A stretch of DNA of 64,000 bases from Rhizobium sp. G21 (lineage in GTDB: Bacteria; Pseudomonadota; Alphaproteobacteria; Rhizobiales; Rhizobiaceae): NCBI RefSeq assembly GCF_014158035.1, contig NZ_JACFXW010000001.1:1116001-1180000 (forward strand), in the 5' to 3' direction. A model generated the notes under the pieces. The model did no database searches. It was given only the letters and a program-made list of their open reading frames with translations, and had not been told where the DNA came from. Below are positions 9,412-16,935 of this stretch, in pieces. The first letter of the stretch is position 1. The number at the start of each line of letters is the position of its first letter. Position numbers and translations under genes: made by a program.

Positions 9412-9438
9412 TACGGGGGTATTTCCGCCTTCATTACA
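9412..9438 (-). promoter_or_regulatory. ECF-type promoter of the bufferin operon
   Basis: On the minus strand TGTAAT (9438-9433) and CGTA (9415-9412) are separated by 17 bases. The divergent sigma-factor gene has the same two elements at the same spacing, and the four bases AAGG plus CG after the -35 element also match. Shared bipartite elements in front of a sigma gene and an adjacent operon are the usual sign of an autoregulated ECF regulon. Confidence 0.65.
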
Positions 9439-9536
9439 GCCATGGTGAAATTTTTTTCGGAGGGGTCCCGCATCACGTCTTCGACACGCAAGCGTGATCC
9501 GAACGTCGCGACATTTGAATTTTTTCATCTTCGCGC

Positions 9537-9563
9537 TGTAATAAAGGCGCGGGCTCTTGCGTA
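9537..9563 (+). promoter_or_regulatory. ECF-type promoter of the sigma factor gene
   Basis: TGTAAT (9537-9542) and CGTA (9560-9563) are 17 bases apart, identical in layout to the promoter of the divergent bufferin operon. The predicted transcript begins only about ten bases before the GTG at 9578, so the leader would be very short. Confidence 0.6.
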
Positions 9564-9577
9564 ACAGGGGATAACGC

Positions 9578-10139
9578 GTGGCGATTTCGGCGCGACAACA
9601 GCAATGGGCGACATGGATGCGGGCGGCGCTTTCGGGCGACGAGCGCGCCTATCACGCCTTTCTCACCGACGTCGCGCCGCATCTGCGCGCCATGGCGCGA
9701 CGGCGATGCGACATGCTGGGCGCGGACAAGAGCATCGCCAGAGGATATCGTGCAGGAGGTGCTGCTCAGCGTGCATCTCAAGCGCGGCTCCTGGGATCCG
9801 TCCCGGCCGATCGGCCCCTGGCTCGCCGCCATCACGCGCAACAAGCTGATCGACGCGCTGCGCCGCAGAGGCCGCCGCGTCGACATTCCCATCGAAGACG
9901 TGGCCGAGACCCTGGCCGCTCTCGACGCGGGAGAGACCGAGCAGGATCTGGGCGACGCCAGCCGTCTCCTCGACCGGCTCAAGGATCCGCAGCGCGACAT
10001 CGTGCGCTCCATCTCGCTCGAAGGGCGGGAGGTGCGCGAGACCGCGGCGCGGCTGAACATGACCGAGGGCGCGGTGCGCGTGGCGCTGCACAGGGCGTTG
10101 AAGAACCTCGCGGCCCTTTATCGGAGCACGGTGGAATGA
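9578..10139 (+). CDS. sigF: ECF sigma factor, SigF-like, frameshifted
   Basis: The protein has about 186 residues with sigma region 2 (EDIVQEVLLSVHLKRGSWD, GPWLAAITRNKLIDALRRRGRR) and region 4 (DIVRSISLEGREVRETAARLN, MTEGAVRVALHRALKNLAAL). In Caulobacter the SigF-NrsF pair controls bufferin operons in response to copper, and this gene sits divergent from such an operon and is coupled to a DUF1109 gene. The GTG start at 9578 follows AGGGG at 9566-9570. The frame breaks at 9740: the A at that point appears to be extra, and deleting it joins DKSIA to EDIVQE. The name rests on context and family, not on a computed tree. Confidence 0.85.
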
Positions 10140-10771
10140 AGACCGAAGACCTGATCGCCCTGATGACCAAGGACGCCGGCAGCGTCAAACCGCTCGGGGG
10201 CGCCTTTTCCGGTTGGCTGGCGCTCGGCGCGGCGGGCTCCGCCGTCCTGTTCCTGCTCACGATCGGTTTGCGGCCCGATCTCGCGGTGATGATCGCCACG
10301 CCGCGCGTCGCCTTCAAGATCGTGCTGACGCTTCTCATCGCCGGCGCCGCCATTCTGCTGGCGCGGCGCATGGGCGAGCCCGGCCTGTCGCTGAAGCCGG
10401 CTTTCGCCCTCATCGCGCTCGCCGGCGTGGCGCTGGTCGCAGGCGTGGCGACCGAACTCGCCGCCCTGCCCCGCTCGGCCTGGGCGACCAGCCTGATCGG
10501 CCGCAACTCGCGCTTCTGCCTCGTCGCCATCCCGACGCTGTCGCTCCTGCCGCTTCTCGCCTTGATGCTGGCGCTTCGCCGCGGCGCGCCGGACCGGCCC
10601 GCCGCCGCGGGCGGGGGGGCGGGCCTCGCCGCCGGCGCGGTGGCGACCGCCATCTATGCCTGGCATTGCCCCGACGACAGTCCGCTCTTCGTGGCGTCCT
10701 GGTACATGCTGGCCATGCTGATCGTGACGGGCGTCGGCGCGGCCATCGGCGCCCGCGCGCTGAAGTGGTGA
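10136..10771 (+). CDS. nrsF: DUF1109/NrsF-like membrane anti-sigma factor
   Basis: The 211-residue protein has a short cytoplasmic N-terminus (MKTEDLIALMTKDAGSVKPL) and six hydrophobic helices, the DUF1109 architecture. In NrsF proteins the N-terminal segment holds the ECF sigma factor at the membrane until metal or oxidative stress is sensed through conserved cysteines. Here cysteines occur in GRNSRFCLVAIPTLSLLPL (about 130) and YAWHCPDDSPLF (about 180), the expected positions. Its ATG overlaps the sigma stop by four bases (ATGA), giving matched synthesis of sigma and anti-sigma. Confidence 0.88.
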   Translation: MKTEDLIALMTKDAGSVKPLGGAFSGWLALGAAGSAVLFLLTIGLRPDLAVMIATPRVAFKIVLTLLIAGAAILLARRMGEPGLSLKPAFALIALAGVALVAGVATELAALPRSAWATSLIGRNSRFCLVAIPTLSLLPLLALMLALRRGAPDRPAAAGGGAGLAAGAVATAIYAWHCPDDSPLFVASWYMLAMLIVTGVGAAIGARALKW

Positions 10772-10872
10772 ATTGGCGCAACGCAGCGATCTCGGCAATC
10801 GGAGATTGACGCGTCGCGCGCAGTGTCGTTAAAGTCCTCCGCACAGTTGACGAAGCAATTTAGGAGGATGTG

Positions 10873-11730
10873 ATGAGCGTTTTTACAGTAACGCCCGGCG
10901 ATTACCTGTATTCATTCGCGAGCTTCGTGGGAGCGGTGGACGCCTTCATCTTCGCCCGGGCCGACTTCAGCGCCACGTCGAGTTCCTCGTTCAAGTCGGT
11001 GATCGAAGAAGGCCCGTTCGAAGGCCTGGGCTTCAGCGTCAAGGGCAGCGGATTTCGCTACAACGGCGACAGTTTGGCGGATGGGGTGATTTCCTCGATC
11101 ACCGCCACCGAACGCGGCGAAACCATCTTCCGGATCACCGGCCAACTGGACATGGACGTCTTTCGTCCCTTGATCGTCAAGGAACTGACCGGCACGGACC
11201 GGCTGGCGATCGAGCGCAAACTGTTCAGCCATGACTGGCGCTACACCGGCACCGACGCCGACGACGTCGCCGCCAAGAACAGCCTTTTGGGCGGCGACGG
11301 CTACCGGTTCAATCCCAAGGGGAACGACGTCATCAAGCTCATGGGCGGCAATGACGATTTCTTCGCCGGCGACGGCAATGACGAGATCTATGGCGGCGCG
11401 GGCAATGACCGGCTGGACGCCGGCGCCGGCCGCGACCTCGTCCATGGCGGCGCGGGCAAGGACACGCTGACCGGCGGCGCGGGCGGCGACACGTTTCTGT
11501 TCCGCCGCGGCGACGGCAAGGACACGATCGTCGATTTCGACGCCAAGGGCGGCGATCACGATCGCATCGATCTCTCCGACATCGCCGCGATCAAGAACTG
11601 GGCCGATCTCAAGGCGAACCATCTCGACAGGGACGGCGCGGATGCGATCATCGACGCCGGCGCCGGCGCGCAACTGCGGCTGGAGGACGTCAAGCTGGGC
11701 GACCTCGACAAGACCGACTTCCTGTTCTGA
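10873..11730 (+). CDS. RTX calcium-binding secreted protein, 285 residues
   Basis: The N-terminal 145 residues have no family I recognise (beta-rich, starting MSVFTVTPGDYLYSFASFVG). The C-terminal part carries RTX nonapeptides (GGNDDFFAGDGNDEIYGG, AGNDRLDAGAGRDLVHGG, AGKDTLTGGAGGDTF) that bind calcium after export. It ends LRLEDVKLGDLDKTDFLF; an acidic-hydrophobic tail ending in D-F-L/I-F is shared by most RTX proteins in this window and is probably the type I secretion signal. The start at 10873 follows AGGAGG at 10862-10867. A TTGACG at 10806-10811 with a weak -10 could serve as promoter. No transporter genes are adjacent. Confidence 0.85.
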   Translation: MSVFTVTPGDYLYSFASFVGAVDAFIFARADFSATSSSSFKSVIEEGPFEGLGFSVKGSGFRYNGDSLADGVISSITATERGETIFRITGQLDMDVFRPLIVKELTGTDRLAIERKLFSHDWRYTGTDADDVAAKNSLLGGDGYRFNPKGNDVIKLMGGNDDFFAGDGNDEIYGGAGNDRLDAGAGRDLVHGGAGKDTLTGGAGGDTFLFRRGDGKDTIVDFDAKGGDHDRIDLSDIAAIKNWADLKANHLDRDGADAIIDAGAGAQLRLEDVKLGDLDKTDFLF

Positions 11731-11883
11731 GCCGGACCATCGGCGCCCGCTCTCCTGAGTATTTTCGGGACTATCGTTCGAATACGCTAAAATTACGGAT
11801 CGGACGCTAACCCTTCGCTAACCGGAACGCGGTGTAACTCGGGCTCGGGAAAGCGCAGCCGCGCTTTCGGGACAGGGCGGAGT

Positions 11884-13196
11884 GTGCGCGTGTTGATGCC
11901 TGCGGAAATAAACCTGGCCTATCCGCGCATGGTGGATGCGCGGGCCGCGGTGCTGCTCGTCGAGGGATCGGAATCCCTCAGTCTGCTGCTGAAGACGCGC
12001 ATCGAGGCCGAAGCCGACGTCGATGTCGTCGCCTGCCACACGCTCGCCGAGGCGCGCGCGTCGCTGCGGGCGCGACGCTTCACGCTCGTCGTCGCCGCCC
12101 GCACCCTGCCCGACGGGCCGGACGGCGAGATCGTGGCGGTGGCGGAAAAGGCGGAGACGCCGTTCATCCTGCTGACGGCGACCTTCGACCCCAGCCTGCG
12201 CAGCCGCTTCGCCCGGCAGCATCTCGTCGACTATTTCGTCAAGGACAATGCGCATGCGGCGCAGCTGGTGACGGCGGCGGTGGTCAAGTTCATCGCCAAT
12301 CGCGACGTGACGGTGCTGGTGGTCGACGACAGCGCCTCCGGCCGCAGCAGGCTGACCGACATCCTCCGCCGGCAGAATTTCACCGTGACGCAGACCAGTT
12401 GCGCCGAAGACGCCATGCGCCGCATCGACGCCGGCGGCGTCGAGCTGGTGATCGTCGACTATTACATGCCCGGCATGAACGGCTATGAGCTGATCCGCAA
12501 GATCCGCGAGACGCATCCGTCGGACCGCATCCGGCTGATCGGCGTTTCCGCCTCGTCCGACCGCATGCTCGCCGCCGCCTTCCTGAAAGCCGGCGCCTCG
12601 GACTTTCTCTATCGCCCCTTCGTGACCGAGGAACTGCAGTGCCGGCTCGATGCGCATGTGGAGACGCTGAGCCAGATCAAGCGGTTGCGACATCTCGCCG
12701 ACCATGATCCGCTGACCGGCCTCCATAATCGCCGCGCCTTTTCGAACACGCCCGGCGCCGCCTCCGCGACCTCGAAGGCCGCGGCCGGCGCGGCTCGGTG
12801 TTCATCGTCGACATCGACCATTTCAAGCAGATCAACGACACGCATGGCCACGAGGCCGGCGACCGGGTGCTCATCGGCGCCGCGAAGCTGATCAAGGCGC
12901 ATGCCGATCTGACCGGCTCGCTCTCGGCCCGGTTCGGCGGCGAGGAATTCGTGGTGCTGTCGACCGATCTGACCGACATCGCCGCCGAAGCCTCGGCGGA
13001 GGCGCTGCGCACCCATTTCGCCGCCAGCCGCTTCGACGCCACGGACGAGCCGATCAGCGCGACCATCTCGATCGGGCTCGCCGAACTCGATCCCGGCGAA
13101 ACGCTGTCCAACGCGCTGAACGCCGCCGACCAGATGCTCTACCTGGCCAAGAGCGGCGGCCGGAACAAGGTGGTGTCGGACCGGTCGTTCGCCTAG
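11884..13196 (+). CDS. PleD-like response regulator: REC-REC-GGDEF diguanylate cyclase, frameshifted
   Basis: There are two receiver domains and one GGDEF domain. The second receiver is canonical: VLVVDDS acidic pair, VIVDYYMPGMNGYEL with the phosphoacceptor Asp, and GASDFLYRPF where the usual Lys-Pro is Arg-Pro. The first receiver has Ala in place of the phosphoacceptor Asp (LVVAARTLPDG), so it is probably a dimerisation adaptor. The cyclase domain shows DHDPLTGLHNRRAF, VFIVDIDHFKQIND and SARFGGEEFVVL, an active-type GGEEF site that makes cyclic di-GMP. The frame breaks in the T4 run 12739-12742; adding one base restores RAFFEHARRRLRDLE. The start is uncertain among GTG 11884, GTG 11890 and ATG 11896. 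Confidence 0.88.
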
Positions 13197-13267
13197 AGCC
13201 TTTTGCTTGCGCCGGGCCGGGGGCGAAGCCTATCCTCACCCCAACCTCCTCAACGCCGCGTCGCCCC

Positions 13268-14026
13268 ATGCTCGCCGCCTTTCGCGCCCTGTCCGCCACC
13301 CAACGCTCCGCCCGCGCCGACCGGCATCTGGCCTATTGCCTGACATTCGCGGCCGGCGCCGCCAATGCCGGCGGCTTCATGGCGGTGGGGCAATACACGT
13401 CGCATATGTCGGGCATCGTCTCGGCCATGGCCGATCACCTGACGCTGGGTCAGGCGGCGCTCGTCGGCGCGGGACTTTCGGCCTTTATCGCCTTCGTGGC
13501 GGGGGCTGCGACCTCCGCCATCCTGGTCAACTGGGCGCGGCGGCGATCGCTCGCCAGCGAATACGCCCTGCCGCTGATGCTGGAAGCGGCGCTGCTGGCG
13601 CTGTTCGCGCTGGTCGGGCCCCGGCTGCAGACCTATGCCTGGGCGCTGGCGCCGGCCACCGTGATGCTGCTCTGCTTCATCATGGGCCTGCAGAACGCCA
13701 TCATCACCAAACTGTCGCAGGCGCGCATCCGCACCACCCATATCACCGGCCTCGTCACCGACATGGGCATCGAGATCGGCAAGGCGCTCTACTGGAACGC
13801 GCCCTCCTCGACGCTGCCGCCGGTCAAGGCCGACCGCGACAAGCTCGGCCTGCTCGCCAGCCTGATCGGCCTGTTCTTCGCCGGCGGGGCGCTGGGCGCA
13901 AAAGCCTTCATGACCACCGGCTTCGCCGCGGCCTATGCGCTGGCCGGACTGGTGGCGGCGCTGGCGATCGCGCCCGTCATCGAGGATCTGCGCAGGCTGC
14001 TCTCCGCCGGGCGTCGCCTGAACTGA
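13268..14026 (+). CDS. YoaK/DUF1275 family membrane protein
   Basis: The 252-residue protein has about six hydrophobic helices and the DUF1275 signatures LTFAAGAANAGGFMAVGQYTSHMSGIVS and CFIMGLQNAIITKLS, RTTHITGLVTDMGIEIGKAL. The family is widespread in bacterial inner membranes; it is often called a putative transporter, but its substrate is unknown. The ATG at 13268 gives the standard N-terminus, with a short cytoplasmic stretch before the first helix. It follows the PleD-like gene by 71 bases in the same direction. Confidence 0.85.
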   Translation: MLAAFRALSATQRSARADRHLAYCLTFAAGAANAGGFMAVGQYTSHMSGIVSAMADHLTLGQAALVGAGLSAFIAFVAGAATSAILVNWARRRSLASEYALPLMLEAALLALFALVGPRLQTYAWALAPATVMLLCFIMGLQNAIITKLSQARIRTTHITGLVTDMGIEIGKALYWNAPSSTLPPVKADRDKLGLLASLIGLFFAGGALGAKAFMTTGFAAAYALAGLVAALAIAPVIEDLRRLLSAGRRLN

Positions 14027-14098
14027 CGCCGCGTCGGTTGCGCTTGCGCGGGTCTTGACGCCCCTCAATTGTTAACGCTCATTTCCCATTCGTAAACG

Positions 14099-14113
14099 GT
14101 AACCTTTGATTAA
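14099..14113 (+). promoter_or_regulatory. Possible CtrA box (one mismatch) before the ParA-like gene
   Basis: GTAA, seven bases, TTAA matches the CtrA consensus TTAA-N7-TTAA at seven of eight fixed positions, 66 bases before the ParA-like start. The surrounding 14060-14130 stretch is AT-rich for this genome. Confidence 0.35.
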
Positions 14114-14178
14114 CCATGAAATGCAACCATTTATAAACCATGGGGGCATGGGCATCGCATTCGAAGGGGTTACTCAAA

Positions 14179-14892
14179 ATGCCAGTCATTACAATTGCGA
14201 ACACCAAGGGCGGAGCGGGCAAGACGACGGCGGCGGTGCTGCTGGCGGTGGAGCTCGCCCATTGCGGCCACAAGGTCACGGTTTTCGACAGCGACGCCCA
14301 GGCCTGGTTTTCCGAATGGTACAATGTCGCCCGGCCCGCGGGCCTGTTGACGCTCGTCACTCGTGTGACGCCGGCTTCGCTGGAATGTCAGATCCGCGAC
14401 ATGGCGCCGGACGAATATTTCATCATCGACCTCGCCGGCGAGCGCAACCAGTTGACCGCAACCGCGCTGGCTTTCGCCAATCATGTGCTGATCCCGGTGC
14501 AGGGTTCGGCGATGGACGCCAAGGGCGCGATGAAGATCCTCGACCTGATCAAGCAGATCAAGGCCGAGACCGGCTTCGACATTCCGCATTCCGTGTTGCT
14601 GTCGCGCGTCAACCCGATGGTGACGACGCATTCGCTCTTGGTCATCAAGGGCATGCTCGCCCAGCGCAACGTCAATGTGCTGGCGACCCCGATCGTCGAG
14701 CGCGGCGCCTATCGCGAAATGTTCGACCATGGAACGACGATCTACGATCTCGATCCGACCAAGACTTCCAATCTCGATCGCGCCCAGTCCAACGCCCGCG
14801 AATTCGCCGCCGAAATCATGCGGCTGCTGCCGGCCCGCATCATCCGCAGCGCGCGCCGCAAGACCATGTTCGGCTGGAGCCGGGCGGCGTGA
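14179..14892 (+). CDS. ParA-family ATPase, VirC1-like
   Basis: The 237-residue P-loop ATPase has a deviant Walker A motif NTKGGAGKTTAAVLLAVELA (residues 7-26) and DSDAQ as the A' motif. The central segment YFIIDLAGERNQLTATALAFANHVLIPVQ corresponds to Walker B. The C-terminal segment VLATPIVERGAYREMFDHGTTIYDLD resembles the matching region of VirC1-type ParA proteins rather than chromosomal ParA. VirC1 recruits T-strand/relaxosome components, while others of this size segregate plasmids or position protein complexes. No ParB gene follows. The ATG at 14179 is preferred to an in-frame ATG at 14140 because it starts directly at the first beta strand. Confidence 0.85.
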   Translation: MPVITIANTKGGAGKTTAAVLLAVELAHCGHKVTVFDSDAQAWFSEWYNVARPAGLLTLVTRVTPASLECQIRDMAPDEYFIIDLAGERNQLTATALAFANHVLIPVQGSAMDAKGAMKILDLIKQIKAETGFDIPHSVLLSRVNPMVTTHSLLVIKGMLAQRNVNVLATPIVERGAYREMFDHGTTIYDLDPTKTSNLDRAQSNAREFAAEIMRLLPARIIRSARRKTMFGWSRAA

Positions 14893-14925
14893 GCGCAGGA
14901 AGGTCTGATTGCGCGCCTGAAGGGG

Positions 14926-15204
14926 ATGGACTATATCTCCCGGATGAAGAGCGTCATGAAGAGAATTTCTCTGGACGAGCACTGGACGAAACTCGTGGAG
15001 GACGCGGTCGAGGACGGCCGCTTCCGCTCCGCAGAGGACGTTGTCACCGCAGGTCTCCGACTGATCGAGGAGCGTGATGGCAGGCTCCGGGCGCTCAAGG
15101 ACAAGGTCGCCGACGCGATTGCCCGAGGCGGGGCTGTGTCCGAACCGGAAACGGACGCTCTGCTGGTCGATCGAGCCGAAGCGCTGTTGCGCGAAGGCGT
15201 GTGA
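14926..15204 (+). CDS. ParD-like type II antitoxin
   Basis: The small protein of up to 92 residues has ParD/CopG character: KRISLDEHWTKLVEDAVEDG then FRSAEDVVTAGLRLIEERDGR, which predicts a ribbon-helix-helix DNA-binding fold. A charged C-terminal tail would wrap the toxin. Starts at 14926, 14944 or 14956 are possible; ATG 14956 (MKRISLDEHW) gives the most typical N-terminus and has GAAGAGC in front. The expected ParE toxin follows only as a short relic. The antitoxin could still act as a transcription regulator or protect against a related toxin elsewhere. Confidence 0.75.
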   Translation: MDYISRMKSVMKRISLDEHWTKLVEDAVEDGRFRSAEDVVTAGLRLIEERDGRLRALKDKVADAIARGGAVSEPETDALLVDRAEALLREGV

Positions 15205-15351
15205 TTGCGGCGGCTGGTCTATCTTCCAAGCGCCGCTGCAAACTGGAAGCTGTGCTTTGAAAGTCAATGTATTTCACAGCGGGTTGATGATTGGCTACAG
15301 TCGCCTGGATGCGGCCGATCCGCCGATGAGCGTTGCGGCAGGACCATTTGA
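15205..15351 (+). pseudogene. Probable ParE toxin remnant
   Basis: Directly after the antitoxin stop an open frame from TTG 15205 encodes RRLVYLPSAAANW, which looks like the first strand of a ParE/RelE toxin. It then loses any family likeness and stops after 48 codons. A normal ParE has about 95 residues. The 3' part seems to have been replaced or deleted. Identification rests on 13 residues plus position, so it is tentative. Confidence 0.4.
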
Positions 15352-15608
15352 GCCGACGTCAGACTATGATCCGCAACGCCATGCCAGCACCATCGACGGT
15401 GAGGACAACACCGGGCGCGTTGAAGAGCAATTGTCTGTCCGCTCGGAAGAGTTTGGGGGCATCGACTGCCAAGGCGTCATCATCGACGACTACAGCAAAA
15501 CACTGGGGAGATAAGCATCTCCGTGTTGTGCATACGCCATCCGGATTACGACACTTTATTTGCATCCAGTCCGGCCTATAAGGCCTATTGGGATTAATCC
15601 GCCTGACC
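15352..15608. other. Non-coding or degraded stretch after the TA remnant
   Basis: No frame here gives a convincing product on either strand. Codon use in the open frames lacks the strong GC3 bias of neighbouring genes. It may be the scar of the event that truncated the toxin gene. Confidence 0.5.
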
Positions 15609-16095
15609 TCACATCCCCGCCCGGCGCTCCAGCGCCTCGACACGCTCGGTCAGATCGCTGAGCGCGGTCGTGTTCTGAAGACCGCCCTGCAGCGCGGTCA
15701 GAATATCGTTGTATTGGCTGCGGAGCTCGATGCGCATCTCACGGATATGTTCCGAATTGGCGTCGAGCGTGTTTTCGATGTCCTCCATGCGGTGATGAAG
15801 CGCTTCCAGACGTTGCGCGAGCGCCTCCAGACGATGCGCGAGCGCGTCGAGACGATGCGTGACATCCGTCCGAAACTGCGCGAAATCCGACCGGAATAAT
15901 GTGTGCTCCGATCTCATCTCGAGCACGTCACCGCGCACTTGCGTGTTCTGGCGCGACAATTTGGTGAATTCCGACTCGAAGCGCCCGATGGCGCCTGATG
16001 TTTTCGGAAATATTGCTGTTCAGCGTCTTCATGCCGTCGAGAACGGCGGAGAACTGGTGGATCAGGCGCTTCTGAAACTCAAAATCTTCAGACAT
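15609..16095 (-). CDS. Coiled-coil protein of unknown function, frameshifted
   Basis: The protein has about 161 residues, starting MSEDFEFQKRLIHQFSAVLDG. The C-terminal half is an obvious coiled coil with a heptad-like repeat (LDALAHRLEALAQRLEALHHRMEDIENTLD), ending ALSDLTERVEALERRAGM. The frame breaks near 15991-15995; removing one C joins ISENIRR to IGRFESEFTKLSRQNTQ and makes a single protein. I do not recognise a named family. Small coiled-coil proteins of this form are often structural or partner proteins. It stands alone on the minus strand between the TA remnant and a methyltransferase-fold gene. Confidence 0.6.
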
Positions 16096-16253
16096 CGGGC
16101 GATCTCGGCGTTGACGACGAGGATCATACAACGTTGCGATGACCGAGACAACAAGGACAACCGGCGGGGCCAAGCGGGCCGAACTCCCCTTGCCCCCGCC
16201 CCGCATTCGCTCTATCCAGCCGGCTTCCCTTTCCCCCCCCGGAGGCCTCGACC

Positions 16254-16922
16254 ATGCTCCCCTGGATCACCCTGGATACCGCGACGATCCCCGGCGGGAC
16301 GGAGACGTTGCGGCTCAAGCAGCGGGGGACGGAGTTTTCGATCATGCTCGGGGCCAACGAGTTGATGAACAGCCGGCTCTTCGGCTCGGAAGAGGCGCTG
16401 GCGACGCTGTCGATCGAGGCGCTCGCGGGGCGCCCCCGGCCGAAAGTGCTGATCGGAGGGCTCGGCATGGGGTTTACGCTGCGGGCGGCGCTCGGGCGGC
16501 TCGGCGGCGATGCGGAGGTCGAGGTGGCGGAGTTGGTGCCCCAGGTGGTCGATTGGGCGCGCGGGCCGATGGCGGCGCTGCATCAGGGGACGCTGGAGGA
16601 TCCGCGGGTGAAGATCACGCTGGGCGATGTCGGCGCGGTGATTGCGGGCGGCAAAAGCTATGACGCCATCCTGCTCGATGTCGACAACGGCCCGGATGGT
16701 CTCAGCCGCACCGCAAACGACGCGCTCTACAACGCCCGCGGGCTGGGGCTGGCGAAAGCGGCGCTGAGCAAGGGCGGCGTGCTCGCCGTCTGGTCCTCGG
16801 GCCGCGATCCCGGCTTCACCAAAAGGCTCAATCAGGCCCGCTTCCAGACCGAGGAGAAGATCGTGCGCGCCACCGGCAGATCCGGCGCCAAGCACATGAT
16901 CTGGCTGGCGGTGAAGCCGTAA
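16254..16922 (+). CDS. Spermidine-synthase-like SAM-fold protein
   Basis: The 222-residue Rossmann-fold protein has the nucleotide-binding strand-loop VLIGGLGMGFTLRAALG (about 65-81), acidic residues in EVEVAELVPQVVDWAR, and YDAILLDVDNGPDGLS. These correspond to motif I, the ribose-binding acid and the catalytic-region aspartate of spermidine synthase and related SAM enzymes. It is shorter than true spermidine synthases (about 280) and lacks their N-terminal beta barrel, so polyamine synthesis should not be assumed. The start at 16254 follows GGAGG at 16241-16245. Its end faces the convergent RTX gene, with 13 bases between them. Confidence 0.78.
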   Translation: MLPWITLDTATIPGGTETLRLKQRGTEFSIMLGANELMNSRLFGSEEALATLSIEALAGRPRPKVLIGGLGMGFTLRAALGRLGGDAEVEVAELVPQVVDWARGPMAALHQGTLEDPRVKITLGDVGAVIAGGKSYDAILLDVDNGPDGLSRTANDALYNARGLGLAKAALSKGGVLAVWSSGRDPGFTKRLNQARFQTEEKIVRATGRSGAKHMIWLAVKP

Positions 16923-16935
16923 GGCGTCCTGCGCG

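Noticed and set aside
15352..15608. Transposase fragment after the TA remnant
   Set aside because: Neither strand shows DDE or other transposase motifs; frames look random.
16254..16922. Calling this gene speE
   Set aside because: It has the Rossmann fold motifs but not the N-terminal barrel or the usual length of spermidine synthase.
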